Assembly: GCA_031963005.1 (NCBI GenBank)
Contig: JASSUL010000006.1
Span: 1 to 64,000 of the forward strand
Length of the DNA: 64,000 bases
Direction of reading: 5' to 3'
Origin: JASSUD01 sp031963005
GTDB lineage: Bacteria > Pseudomonadota > Gammaproteobacteria > Burkholderiales > Burkholderiaceae
Shown here: one piece after another, positions 8,432 through 17,669 of the stretch
How the letters are laid out: the number at the start of each line of letters is the position of its first letter
How positions within the stretch are numbered: position 1 is the stretch's first letter
Translations under genes and position numbers: made by a program
Notes under the pieces: model-generated
The model's database searches: none
What the model was told of the DNA's origin: nothing
Seen by the model: the letters and a program-made list of their open reading frames with translations, nothing else

Positions 8432-9694
8432 ATGACCATGATCGACGATGCTTTTCTAAATGACCCTTATCCGACGTACCGCATGCTGCATGCAGCGGGG
8501 CCGATTCATTGGAGTGAGGATTTTTTTGGTGGCGCTTGGCTTCTGACACGGTATGCCGATGTCGCTAATGCGTTGCGTGACCCCCGTTTTTCAGCGCAGC
8601 GGGCTGGAGGATGGGTGAATCGAAGTCACCCGCAAGCGCGTGCTGAAATGCGAGAATTTAAAAAGATTTTTGCTAGATGGCTGCTGTTTTATAACGCACC
8701 GCAGCATACCCGCTTGCGCAAAGTGATGAATGAAGGGTTTGCTCCGCTCGTCATGAAGAATATCGCGCCGCGTATTCAAGCGATGGTTGATCAGCTACTC
8801 GATACATTAAAACCTGCCCAGGAAGTAGATTTCATCCAGGAATTTGCGCGTTTATTACCGACTCAAGTGATCGCTGAAATGTTGGGTATTGATGCGGGAG
8901 ATCGCGCGGATTTTGTGGCTTGGTCCGATCATATTGCAGCTTTTATCGGCAGTCCTACCCCGTCATTAGACATGGCGCGCGATGCGCAAACGAGTTTGGT
9001 TGCGCTCAATGCGTATTTCGAAGCCCTATTGCCTGCACGCCGCAGTAATCTCGGCGATGATCTGATGAGCTTATTGATTCGCGCTGAGGAAGCCGGAACG
9101 GTGATTACGGCCAAAGAGCTGCTTGCGCAATGCACGATGCTGTTATTTGCCGGATACGAGACGACGCGTCATTTTTTAGGGAACGGTCTTTTTGCCTTGC
9201 TGAAAAACCCGGCGCAATTTCAATTGCTCAGAGAACAACCCACATTAATGCGCTCTGCATTAAAAGAGCTTGTCCGTTTTGATAGCCCTGTGCAATATAC
9301 CGGCAGACGCATGCTAAGCGACGTGGAAATGCATGGTAAGCAGCTCAGAAAAGGGGAGCTCGTTATTTTACTGATTGGTGCAGCGAATCGAGATCCTCTT
9401 AAATTTAGCGAGCCGGATACTTTGGATCTTGCTCGTGATCAAGGCAGCGCCTTGTCATTTGGATATGGGCCGCATGTTTGCCTCGGTGCACGTTTAACCC
9501 AAATGGAAGCACATATTGCTTTTGAGAGTCTGATCCAGCGATTCTCCGCGATCCATCTTTTGGACGACATGCCCCGTTGGACTGGAAACGCGGTGTATCG
9601 TGGGCTCGCGACGCTTCCCGTGCGACTTGAAAAATCTGCTAGCCCCCAACCCGATAAACTCTCTGTATATGCAGACGCGCAATGCCCGATCTAG
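8432..9694 (+). CDS. Cytochrome P450, first gene of biotin operon (BioI-like role proposed)
   Basis: 420 aa, complete soluble class-I P450. Seen: I-helix LLFAGYETTRH with the acid-Thr pair (~residues 237-247), K-helix ExxR in ALKELVRF (~288), and the heme loop FGYGPHVCLGARL whose Cys ligates iron (~350). The last 13 bases overlap bioF, so the two are translationally coupled. In Bacillus, the P450 BioI cleaves acyl-ACP to pimeloyl-ACP, the substrate of BioF. That role fits here, especially as no bioC or bioH gene is in the cluster, but a different oxidation cannot be excluded. Two in-frame ATGs (8432, 8438) compete, and neither has a strong ribosome site. Redox partners are not in the window. 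Confidence 0.9.
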   Translation: MTMIDDAFLNDPYPTYRMLHAAGPIHWSEDFFGGAWLLTRYADVANALRDPRFSAQRAGGWVNRSHPQARAEMREFKKIFARWLLFYNAPQHTRLRKVMNEGFAPLVMKNIAPRIQAMVDQLLDTLKPAQEVDFIQEFARLLPTQVIAEMLGIDAGDRADFVAWSDHIAAFIGSPTPSLDMARDAQTSLVALNAYFEALLPARRSNLGDDLMSLLIRAEEAGTVITAKELLAQCTMLLFAGYETTRHFLGNGLFALLKNPAQFQLLREQPTLMRSALKELVRFDSPVQYTGRRMLSDVEMHGKQLRKGELVILLIGAANRDPLKFSEPDTLDLARDQGSALSFGYGPHVCLGARLTQMEAHIAFESLIQRFSAIHLLDDMPRWTGNAVYRGLATLPVRLEKSASPQPDKLSVYADAQCPI

Positions 9695-10881
9695 ATATAA
9701 CGTCGCAGCTAGAACAGCTCAGGCAAAGCCAGCTCATCCGTACGAGACCCGTTGTAGAAGGGCCTCAAGACGCTTATCTGAGCATTGATGGTAAAACGTA
9801 TTTATCCTTTGCCAGCAATGATTACTTGGGTTTGGCGAATCATCCTGTATTGGTTGCGGCAGCGCATCGCGCTCTAGAGGAATATGGTGTGGGTGCAGGA
9901 GGATCTGCGCTAGTAACGGGTCACACCAAAGTGTTTGAGACGCTGGAAAAAAAGCTAGCGGAATGGGTTGGTTTACCGAAAGCGCTCTATTTTTCCACTG
10001 GCTATATGGCGAGCTTGGGGGTGATTCCAGCGTTAGTAGGGCAGGGCGATACGGTATTTTGTGACCGACTCAACCATGCTTGTTTGATTGATGGCGCACG
10101 TTTGTCTCGTGCGCAGTTTCGGGTCTATCCGCATAGGGATCTGGATACTTTAGAGCGACTCCTGATCAAATGTAGCAGTCCAAAAAAGGTAGTCATATCC
10201 GATACCGTGTTTAGCATGGACGGCGATATCGCTCCGCTTCCCGAGCTGGTAGCGCTCTGCGAGCGTCACAATGCCTGGTTGATGTTAGATGATGCGCACG
10301 GTTTTGGGGTGCTCGGAGAAAACGGGCGCGGGTGTTTAGAGCACTTTAAAATACATTCTTCCAAAATAATCTATATGGCGACACTTGGCAAAGCGGCGGG
10401 CGTATTTGGCGCTTTTATTGCGGGTGCTCAAGAGGTCATTGAATGGCTGATGCAACGTGCGCGTCCTTATCTATTTACGACGGCAAGCCCTGCTGTGCTT
10501 GGCGCAGCGTTGCTGGAAAGTGTGGCGGTCATTCAGACAGAAACATGGCGGCGAACGCATTTACGCGCATTGATTGCGCAATTAAAAGCAGGGCTGACGG
10601 ATTTACCTTGGCATTTATTGCCTTCAGAAACCCCTATCCAACCGCTTTTGGTTGGTGAGAACCCGGCGGCGCTTGCATTGATGCACGCTTTGCGTGAGCA
10701 AGGAATATGGGTGCCCGCGATTCGTCCTCCTACAGTCCCTAAGGGCACGGCACGGTTGCGAATTTCGCTGTCTGCAGCTCACAGTCATGAAGACATACAG
10801 CGCTTAATAGAGACACTACGCGATACCCTTTCTCAACGAGTTTCACCCAAATCAAATCGCTCTTTATCTAATAATCCCTAA
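9682..10881 (+). CDS. bioF: 8-amino-7-oxononanoate synthase
   Basis: PLP enzyme that condenses pimeloyl-ACP (or -CoA) with L-alanine, the first step of biotin ring assembly. 399 aa, normal length. The PLP pocket is visible: SNDYLGLANHP near residue 48, the GAGGSALVTGHT loop, DDAHGFGVLG, and the lysine in MATLGKAAGVFGAF (~240). The common family form of the last motif is LGKAxGxxGG, so the Ala after Phe-Gly is a small departure. It starts inside the P450 gene and ends 10 bp before bioA, so it is part of one transcript. Confidence 0.96.
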   Translation: MPDLDITSQLEQLRQSQLIRTRPVVEGPQDAYLSIDGKTYLSFASNDYLGLANHPVLVAAAHRALEEYGVGAGGSALVTGHTKVFETLEKKLAEWVGLPKALYFSTGYMASLGVIPALVGQGDTVFCDRLNHACLIDGARLSRAQFRVYPHRDLDTLERLLIKCSSPKKVVISDTVFSMDGDIAPLPELVALCERHNAWLMLDDAHGFGVLGENGRGCLEHFKIHSSKIIYMATLGKAAGVFGAFIAGAQEVIEWLMQRARPYLFTTASPAVLGAALLESVAVIQTETWRRTHLRALIAQLKAGLTDLPWHLLPSETPIQPLLVGENPAALALMHALREQGIWVPAIRPPTVPKGTARLRISLSAAHSHEDIQRLIETLRDTLSQRVSPKSNRSLSNNP

Positions 10882-10890
10882 TCGGCATAT

Positions 10891-12237
10891 ATGGCAATGA
10901 ATCATTCCACTTGGGTAGCGCGTAGCCTTCAATCCGTATGGCATCCGTGCACACAGATGAAACATCATGAACAGATGTCGCTTTTGCCCATCGCTCGTGG
11001 CTCGGGCGCATGGTTATACGATACAGAAGGGCGGCGGTATCTAGATGCGATTAGTTCGTGGTGGGTGAATCTTTTTGGGCATGCGAATCCGTATATTAAT
11101 GATGCCCTAAAAGCGCAGCTTGATACCCTGGAACATGCAATGCTCGGCGGTTGCACGCATATGCCGGCGATTGAACTTGCCGAAGCCTTGAGCGCATTGA
11201 CAGGCGGGGCATTAGGCCATGCATTTTTTGCATCTGATGGTGCCTCGGCGGTCGAAATTGCACTCAAAATGAGTTTTCACTATTGGCGAAATAGCGGCCA
11301 GGCGGGTAAAAGCGAATTTGTGTGCATAGCCAATGGATATCATGGAGAAACGGTTGGTGCACTAAGTGTCACCGATATTCCTCTCTTTAAGCAGGTATAC
11401 GATGTGCTGGTCCGCCGCGCACACGTCGTGCCATCCCCTGATGCCCGTTCGGCAAAGGAAGGGGAGACGGCGATCGATGTAGCGCATCGCAGTCTCGCGG
11501 CTATCGCAGAATTATTTGACGCACGCCATACGCAAATTGCCGCGATCATTATCGAGCCGCTGGTTCAGTGCGCAGCCGGTATGGCGATGCACGATCCATT
11601 TTTTATTTCCGAGTTACGTAAGTTGTGCGATCGTTATGGCGTGCATCTTATCGCCGATGAAATCGCCGTGGGTTATGGGCGTACGGGCACTTTTTTTGCC
11701 TATGAACAAGCCGCGATTCAACCCGATTTTCTCTGTCTTTCTAAAGGCATTAGCGGGGGATATCTGCCGCTCTCCGTTGTGTTGAGCCGAGATGCGATTT
11801 TTAATGCATTTTATGATGATGATGTCACGCGCGGTTTTCTCCATTCGCATTCGTATACGGGGAATCCGCTGGCTTGTCGTGCAGCGCTAGCCACCCTGGC
11901 GTTGTTTGAGCGCGATGATGTCTTGCAGCGTAATCGCATTCAGTCGGACCGACTTGAGCATCTTTTTAAACCCTTGGCCGGGCATCCCCGCGTGCGTCAT
12001 CTGCGTCGTTGTGGGACGATCCTCGCCTTTGATGTGGTTTCAGAAAACGACGCACTCGCTAAAACATTCTCGCGGCGTTTTGCCGAAGCGGCGCTGCAGC
12101 ACGAACTTTTGCTGCGCCCTATTGGCAATACTGTCTATATAATGCCGCCTTATATTTTGTCTGACGACGAAATCGAGTTACTCGCGTCACGCACGTGTGC
12201 GACCCTCGAACAGGTCATTAGCCAGGAGCCGCTTTGA
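10891..12237 (+). CDS. bioA: Adenosylmethionine-8-amino-7-oxononanoate aminotransferase
   Basis: Converts KAPA to 7,8-diaminopelargonic acid using S-adenosylmethionine as amino donor. 448 aa. Class-III aminotransferase features: VWHPCTQM near the N-terminus, the DGASAVEIALKM cofactor loop, HGETVGALSVTD, LIADEIAVGYGRTGTFFA, and the PLP lysine in LCLSKGISGGYLPLS (~283). The stop overlaps the TTG start of bioD (TTGA). Reading ATG 10897 instead of 10891 would shorten it by only two residues. Confidence 0.96.
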   Translation: MAMNHSTWVARSLQSVWHPCTQMKHHEQMSLLPIARGSGAWLYDTEGRRYLDAISSWWVNLFGHANPYINDALKAQLDTLEHAMLGGCTHMPAIELAEALSALTGGALGHAFFASDGASAVEIALKMSFHYWRNSGQAGKSEFVCIANGYHGETVGALSVTDIPLFKQVYDVLVRRAHVVPSPDARSAKEGETAIDVAHRSLAAIAELFDARHTQIAAIIIEPLVQCAAGMAMHDPFFISELRKLCDRYGVHLIADEIAVGYGRTGTFFAYEQAAIQPDFLCLSKGISGGYLPLSVVLSRDAIFNAFYDDDVTRGFLHSHSYTGNPLACRAALATLALFERDDVLQRNRIQSDRLEHLFKPLAGHPRVRHLRRCGTILAFDVVSENDALAKTFSRRFAEAALQHELLLRPIGNTVYIMPPYILSDDEIELLASRTCATLEQVISQEPL

Positions 12238-12980
12238 GCGTATCTCTAACATCTTCCTCTTACGCGTTTTTTATTACCGGCACAGACACGGAGATTGGTA
12301 AAACGCTGGTGTCCACTGCGTTGCTCCATGCCTTTAGTGCGCACGGCTTGCGAACCGCTGCAATGAAGCCCATTGCAGCAGGCGCTGAACACCGCAATGG
12401 GATATGGTGTAATGACGACGCGGAGCAGCTAGCGAATGCGGCCAGTGTGCGCTTACCACCAGAAATCGCAACGCCTTATTTGCTGACAGAACCTACTGCG
12501 CCTCATATCGCAGCGGCACATGAAGGGGTCGCGCTGAATATTCCTCGGATACTCACTTGTTATACTCAAGCTATGCAAGCGGCGGATGTGGTGATCGTCG
12601 AAGGGGTAGGCGGTTTTCGGGTGCCGATTAATGCTACGCAAGATACCTCAGACCTGGCGCTCGCCTTGAATATCCCTGTAGTGTTGGTAGTAGGTTTGCG
12701 CCTGGGATGCCTGAATCACGCACTTTTAACGGCAGAGGCGATTGCCGCGCGCGGCCTCACCCTTGCAGGATGGGTCGCTAATCAGGTAGATCCGATGATG
12801 CGCTATGTGAATGACAACATCGATATGCTGTACGCCCACTTTAATCAGCAGTATCGTGCCCCGTTGCTGGGGACTATTCCCTATTTGCACCCCGCATCAG
12901 CGACCGTGGCAAAGACCCATTTGAATATCGATCCATTGCTGGCAGTAACTCCCCGTAATGGTGCTTCTGTACTCTCTTAG
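12234..12980 (+). CDS. bioD: Dethiobiotin synthetase
   Basis: ATP-dependent carboxylase closing the ureido ring of dethiobiotin. 248 aa. P-loop FITGTDTEIGKTLVS near residue 13, KPIAAG near 45, and EGVGGFRVPIN near 120. The start is TTG 12234, overlapping the bioA stop, chosen because AGGAG lies at 12224-12228 and no ATG exists before the conserved P-loop. A rare start at an overlap implies translational coupling and modest yield. The end runs into the region where bioB begins. Confidence 0.93.
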   Translation: MSVSLTSSSYAFFITGTDTEIGKTLVSTALLHAFSAHGLRTAAMKPIAAGAEHRNGIWCNDDAEQLANAASVRLPPEIATPYLLTEPTAPHIAAAHEGVALNIPRILTCYTQAMQAADVVIVEGVGGFRVPINATQDTSDLALALNIPVVLVVGLRLGCLNHALLTAEAIAARGLTLAGWVANQVDPMMRYVNDNIDMLYAHFNQQYRAPLLGTIPYLHPASATVAKTHLNIDPLLAVTPRNGASVLS

Positions 12981-12993
12981 TAAAGATTATCCC

Positions 12994-14085
12994 GTGACTC
13001 AGCATAACTCACTTCAAGTAGATGCGCCTGCGCATAGTCTTTCTACCGCGCATCAAGCTCATACTTCTGACCTGATCGGTCAATCAAAAACCTCGGATAG
13101 CAGCGCAGATACCCCGTCCCTACGGTCATCTCCCCGTTGGAGTGTCGCTGATATCGTCGCGCTTTATGCATTGCCATTTAACGACTTGCTATTCCGCGCG
13201 CAACAAACACATCGTACGCATTTTGATCCCAATGCCGTGCAATTATCGACGCTATTGTCGATTAAAACGGGGGGATGTCCAGAAGATTGTGCGTATTGCC
13301 CACAATCCGCTGCGTACGACACGCCAGTCAAGGCAGACAAACTCATGCCTTTAGAAGACGTGCTGGAAGCCGCGCAGGCCGCGAAACAGCAAGGCGCGAC
13401 ACGCTTTTGTATGGGGGCAGCATGGCGTAGCCCTAAAGAGCGAGATCTCGACGCAGTGAAGGACATGGTGCGCGGCGTAAGGGCACTCGGTCTTGAAACC
13501 TGTATGACGTTGGGGATGCTCAATGCGAATCAAGCAGGTGCATTGAAGGAAGCCGGGTTAGATTACTACAACCATAACCTGGATACCTCGCCAGAATTTT
13601 ACGGGCAAATTATTAGTACCCGTACCTATGAAGATCGGCTAAATACGCTGCAAAATGTCCGTGATGCAGGCATTCATGTATGTTGTGGCGGGATTGTCGG
13701 AATGGGCGAGTCGCGCCGCGAACGCGCGGGATTAATCGCACAACTCGCCAATCTTGACCCCTATCCAGAATCAGTGCCCATTAATAATCTAGTACAAGTC
13801 GAAGGCACTCCGCTTGCTGGCGCCGAATCGCTCGATCCCTTTGAATTTGTTCGTACCATCGCGGTTGCGCGCATCACCATGCCAAGCGCAATGGTGCGAC
13901 TCTCCGCCGGCCGCGAAGAAATGGATGAAGCGCTGCAGGCCTTATGTTTTTTCGCTGGGGCAAACTCGATTTTTTACGGCGAGCAACTTTTAACCACTGC
14001 GAACCCACAAACCCAGGCCGATCGCGCTTTGCTCGAAAGGCTGGGTATCCGCGCTGGTGAAGCGGTACCGTGTAAGGCAGAATAA
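12994..14085 (+). CDS. bioB: Biotin synthase
   Basis: Radical SAM enzyme inserting sulfur into dethiobiotin. The 4Fe-4S motif CPEDCAYC is near residue 90, followed by TRFCMGAAWR, YYNHNLDTSPEFY and CCGGIVGMGE; the Arg of VRLSAGREEM, a ligand of the 2Fe-2S cluster, is present. I prefer GTG 12994 (MTQHNSLQ..., as in Burkholderia BioB) to the in-frame ATG 12958, which lies inside bioD. Residues ~1-45 are a Ser/Thr-rich, poorly conserved extension. It is the last gene of the operon. Confidence 0.95.
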   Translation: MTQHNSLQVDAPAHSLSTAHQAHTSDLIGQSKTSDSSADTPSLRSSPRWSVADIVALYALPFNDLLFRAQQTHRTHFDPNAVQLSTLLSIKTGGCPEDCAYCPQSAAYDTPVKADKLMPLEDVLEAAQAAKQQGATRFCMGAAWRSPKERDLDAVKDMVRGVRALGLETCMTLGMLNANQAGALKEAGLDYYNHNLDTSPEFYGQIISTRTYEDRLNTLQNVRDAGIHVCCGGIVGMGESRRERAGLIAQLANLDPYPESVPINNLVQVEGTPLAGAESLDPFEFVRTIAVARITMPSAMVRLSAGREEMDEALQALCFFAGANSIFYGEQLLTTANPQTQADRALLERLGIRAGEAVPCKAE

Positions 14086-14129
14086 CAGGCTGTAGGGTGA
14101 GCGGGCTTTTTTGCTCGTGCGCAGCAGCC

Positions 14130-14597
14130 TTATACTCTAGCCCAAACCAGCGAGGCGTAGACTTTTTCGCCATTCACGTCTAGTGGTTGAACGGTGCGGA
14201 GTTCCATGGTATCGCCTTGCAGAATCACAAACCGTTCCAATGGCGTACCGACCCATTCTGGGTTGAGGCTGGTTTCGACATAATGGGTAATAATCGAGCT
14301 GGATGCATCGAAGGCATAGCTGCCTGTATACGCCATATATCCTGCTGCAGAAGCCGCCATCTCCTCCATACTGCCGCGATGCGTGTCTTTCCCCGAATAT
14401 TTGGGGCGCCCCTGTTGCATCATTTGCACGCTCATTTGCGTGTCTCCGTAGAGAATCAAACCCTGCGCATCGCGCCCAAAAGGATAATTGCGCTCAGAAC
14501 GACCTTCAGCGCTGACATAGAATTCTAATAAGCGCCAAGCCCCTAAAAAAGGATTATGAGCGAGAAAAGGAGAGCGTGCATGCGAAGTAGCGTTCAC
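14130..14597 (-). CDS. Lipocalin-like domain protein
   Basis: 155 aa matching the short bacterial lipocalin-like family (PF13924 type). Motifs: FLGAWRLLEFYVSAEG near residue 18, GLILYGDTQMSVQMM near 46, YTGSYAF near 90 and ITHYVETSLNPEWVGTPLERF near 102. The fold is a single beta-barrel that probably binds a small hydrophobic ligand; the ligand is unknown. No signal peptide. It converges on the bio operon and shares a 45-bp gap with bioB. Unlikely to be part of biotin synthesis. Confidence 0.8.
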   Translation of the reverse strand: MNATSHARSPFLAHNPFLGAWRLLEFYVSAEGRSERNYPFGRDAQGLILYGDTQMSVQMMQQGRPKYSGKDTHRGSMEEMAASAAGYMAYTGSYAFDASSSIITHYVETSLNPEWVGTPLERFVILQGDTMELRTVQPLDVNGEKVYASLVWARV

Positions 14598-14815
14598 TTT
14601 ATCGAAATTCCCAGTTCAAGATTGAAAAAGAGGTCATGAGCATTGGTTAGCTGTAGTGATCACGATCTAATCATACAATTTCAAGCTAGCCTGTAATCCT
14701 TCTATGTGTTTGTAATAAATCGGATTCATGTATCAGAGAATATTATTTTCAATAAGAATGGCCTGCTGACATAAATTCACTTCGATAGATTGCACTGAAA
14801 AATAGAGCGTATTTT
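14598..14815. other. Spacer between lipocalin-like and orphan membrane genes
   Basis: AT-rich; presumably holds the promoter of the minus-strand lipocalin-like gene. No motif stands out. Confidence 0.4.
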
Positions 14816-15868
14816 TTAAGTGGCATATGAATTTATATTATTTATATATTCTTTTTTGATTTTCTCTGATTCCAGAGAAATAAGTTTTACACATTTTAAT
14901 GTAATGTAAAGTTCATACAGAATTTCACTGTATTTATTCTTATATATTTCTATATCTGTTGCTTGATCTAATTTTAGATCTATATTTATTTTTGAGAGTG
15001 TTTGATAGGGTATTAATGTATTATATATTTCTTCGTCGCATGCTTGAATTATATTCAAATGTTTTTCAAAATTAAGCAAAGAAAGATTTGCGTTTCTTGC
15101 TTTTGGATAATTTTCTAGTATTTCCGTTATGGCTGGTTTAAATTTATTTGTAGTAGATAAAGTCGCATAGATGCAAGTTGCAATTGCTGTGAAAAATAAT
15201 AAATAATCATTTCTTTTTATATTGGAAAAATAAAAAGAATAAAAAGAGTTTAATAAGACTATGGCATTTAAAATATTTATTACTATGAGTGTTGTCAACT
15301 CTTTTTTCTGTTTTTTTATATCTGATATTAATGCAATTTTTGATATTTCTTTTTTGCGACTTTTTAAAAGTTCTTGTACTTTAAGAGGGCATAATTTAGC
15401 ATTGGATATTGTTGTGTAAAACTCATCTTTTTTTAAAATATCAAAATTATCTCTCGCAATATTTAATAAAGGTAATAATATATCTGTCATATCTGAATAT
15501 CGAAAATATATAGTATCAAAATAGCTTGAATAGTTTAAATTAGAAAGATTATGAAAAATCTTACTAAGAGATTCACACATTTCTTTTTCGCTATATATTA
15601 TAGGTTCGCGGATATCATCTTTTATTTTTTTTAATTCATTTGTGATTTCATGAAGAGTATCACATATTTGTTCATTACTTACTTTATCGTTTGTATTAAG
15701 TGTTTCAAGAAAAGAAGAATATTTTTGGCTTTTTCGAAGTTGCTCGATTTTATCCAAAATAGGCAAATCTTGAAGGATGATATTTTCTACATGAGGTCTT
15801 TGTGAATCCAAAGAGCTGTTATGATTTATGGGATTTTGTCTTGTGGAAGAGGATGAAATATTAAACAT
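14816..15868 (-). CDS. Orphan AT-rich membrane/coiled-coil protein
   Basis: 350 aa, not recognised. The first ~35 residues are Ser/Asn/Gln-rich. Residues ~45-185 are helical and Lys/Glu-rich with coiled-coil character. Two hydrophobic helices follow (TTLIVINILNAIVLLNSFYSF and YLLFFTAIATCIYATL, ~190-240), then another helical domain. The layout of helical domain, hairpin of two membrane helices, helical domain resembles the orphan at 60276-61418, though sequences differ. Codon use is far more AT-rich than the flanking bio and cyd operons, suggesting foreign origin. An effector inserted in a host membrane is possible but unproven. Confidence 0.6.
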   Translation of the reverse strand: MFNISSSSTRQNPINHNSSLDSQRPHVENIILQDLPILDKIEQLRKSQKYSSFLETLNTNDKVSNEQICDTLHEITNELKKIKDDIREPIIYSEKEMCESLSKIFHNLSNLNYSSYFDTIYFRYSDMTDILLPLLNIARDNFDILKKDEFYTTISNAKLCPLKVQELLKSRKKEISKIALISDIKKQKKELTTLIVINILNAIVLLNSFYSFYFSNIKRNDYLLFFTAIATCIYATLSTTNKFKPAITEILENYPKARNANLSLLNFEKHLNIIQACDEEIYNTLIPYQTLSKINIDLKLDQATDIEIYKNKYSEILYELYITLKCVKLISLESEKIKKEYINNINSYAT

Positions 15869-16426
15869 GCATTTTCCAAAAAAAGTAATGAAGCAATGAT
15901 GCGCTGTATTCTAGCGATTGAATATTAAATTGAGGGTTGTTAATAAGTATTTATTCTAGATTATGTTATTAAATAATATTAAGGCAGGCTTGTTCTCTAT
16001 TTTCATTGCGCAACCTATCAGGGGCATTACTGTAATGGGTTTGAAAAAACACTCCATAAGGGCATTGTCCCAATTATTTTCATTTTAATTAACCCTATAC
16101 CCATCAGCTTAAGAGAGCCAATGGTTTACCATAACTCAGGGATAGTTCGAGCAGCAGCCTTAGGTAGCAAGGCTTTGAATTTAGCAAAGTCTATTTCGAT
16201 AGAATTAAAGATTCAGCAGAGATAGGTCGCGGCCATTAGACTTCTTTTGAACCCGAGTATCCAGTATGGTAGGTTGGAATGACGCTGCTACAGGGTTTCA
16301 AAGAAGTCTAGTATTTATCGTAGGCATATTACTTCTCTCATTTAGGGTGAAATAGTCGCTCTGTGAGAAATTTTCGTTGTATATGGGCGCATTGGGTTTA
16401 GCACAGGGCTTTATTTCGGTACAAAT
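15869..16426. other. Spacer with a short family-A repeat
   Basis: No gene found. It contains the reduced family-A element at 16236-16311 and low-complexity AT-rich sequence near 15900-16000. Confidence 0.5.
16236..16311. repeat. Family-A element, deletion derivative
   Basis: Has both family-A termini (TTAGACTTCTTTTGAACCC on the left, GGTTTCAAAGAAGTCTA on the right) and one copy of GGTAGGTTGG, but the central part is gone, leaving ~76 bp. Confidence 0.75.
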
Positions 16427-16469
16427 AAAAAGGACTGCACCCCATACAATATCGGGTGCAGTCCTTTTG
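16427..16469 (-). terminator. Intrinsic terminator of the cyd operon
   Basis: A stem of about 15 bp (AAAAGGACTGCACCC / GGGTGCAGTCCTTTT) with a ~10-base loop, continued by a T-rich run on the minus strand. It lies about 60 bp after the DUF2474 stop, the right place and orientation to end the operon. Confidence 0.8.
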
Positions 16470-16530
16470 ATCGCTTTATTCAACTTTAAGGTTTGTTTTA
16501 CTGGTTGCAGAGCACTCTTGAGCGCTTTTT

Positions 16531-16659
16531 TTATCCTCCGATCGCCTTAATAAGACTCCGTAACAACCAAGCTATTACACTTAGCGTCCCGACTCCAGCA
16601 ACCCAGAGCCCTGCAAACCATAAAAGGTGGCGAATACGGGATCGATTTTCAGTATTCAT
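16531..16659 (-). CDS. DUF2474 small membrane protein of the bd oxidase
   Basis: 42 aa, too short for ordinary ORF calling. A polar N-terminus (MNTENRSRIRH) is followed by one membrane helix (LLWFAGLWVAGVGTLSVIAW) and a basic tail. This matches the DUF2474 family found after cyanide-insensitive-type cydAB genes, presumably an accessory subunit comparable to CydX. Its ATG overlaps the cydB stop by one base (TGATG), so translation is coupled. The stop is at 16533-16531. Confidence 0.85.
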   Translation of the reverse strand: MNTENRSRIRHLLWFAGLWVAGVGTLSVIAWLLRSLIKAIGG

Positions 16660-17669
16660 CAATGGTGGTATCCATCATCTGCGACTTTTCCGCGGAATAC
16701 CCAGTAGGCGTATGCGGTGTAAGCAATAATAATCGGAGTGAGTATGAGCGCGCCGACGAGCATAAACAGCTGACTAGATCGTGCGGTGGCGGCATCCCAA
16801 AGGGTAACGCTGTCTGGTATCACATAAGGGAAGATACTGATACATAAGCCCATGAAGGTGAGGCCGAAAAGTGCCAAAGAAAGCAGAAAAGGCCACACTT
16901 CACAACTTCGACGCATGGTTCTGTAAAACGCGACCATGACGATGGCGATCAACAAGGGAACTTGTGCAGTAAGCAACACCCCGGGCCAGCTAAACCAGCG
17001 GTAAGCGTATTGGATTTTCAAAAATGGCGTAGCTGCGCTCACGGCGATGATGGCGATAAGCGTAGCTATCGCGCATATCCAAGACAAGCGACGGGATTGC
17101 GCCTGTAACTCATGTTCCGTCTTCATATTGAGCCAGGTTGCGCCTAATAACGCATACCCTACTACGACTGAGACGCCGGTGAGGAGGCTAAATGGGCTGA
17201 GCCAATCCCATGCTCCTCCGCCATAAGAACGGCCGGACACTTCGATGCCTTGCAAAATAGCGCCTAACGTGACTCCTTGCATAAAGGCCGCTAGTAAGGA
17301 TCCACCGAAAAAAGCAATATCCCATAATGCTCTACCGCGTACTGTGCGCCACCGATATTCGAACGCAACGCCTCGGAAGACTAAGCCCAATAACATGAGG
17401 ATAATGGGCATATAGAGCGCAGACATCACGATCGCATAGGCCAGCGGGAAAGCGGCAAACAAGCCGCCACCGCCTAAAATTAACCATGTCTCATTGCCGT
17501 CCCATACGGGGGCGACAGAGTTCATCGCTTTATCCCGATGTGCATGGCTATTTAAGAAGGGGAACAAAATACCTACGCCTAGATCGAACCCATCCATAAT
17601 GATGTAGGCGAAGACCGCAAAGGCAAGAATACCTGCCCAAACTAGGGTTGGATCAATGGCCATGATCAT
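16659..17669 (-). CDS. cydB: Cytochrome bd-type quinol oxidase subunit II
   Basis: 336 aa polytopic inner-membrane protein, partner of CydA in reducing O2 with quinol. Opens with the family's YIIMDGFDLGVGILFPF and continues with WDGNETWLILGGGGLFAAFP and FRGVAFEYR. The start (ATG 17669 or 17663) lies within the 3' end of cydA, so the genes overlap by up to 17 bp. Ends at the DUF2474 start. Confidence 0.95.
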   Translation of the reverse strand: MIMAIDPTLVWAGILAFAVFAYIIMDGFDLGVGILFPFLNSHAHRDKAMNSVAPVWDGNETWLILGGGGLFAAFPLAYAIVMSALYMPIILMLLGLVFRGVAFEYRWRTVRGRALWDIAFFGGSLLAAFMQGVTLGAILQGIEVSGRSYGGGAWDWLSPFSLLTGVSVVVGYALLGATWLNMKTEHELQAQSRRLSWICAIATLIAIIAVSAATPFLKIQYAYRWFSWPGVLLTAQVPLLIAIVMVAFYRTMRRSCEVWPFLLSLALFGLTFMGLCISIFPYVIPDSVTLWDAATARSSQLFMLVGALILTPIIIAYTAYAYWVFRGKVADDGYHH

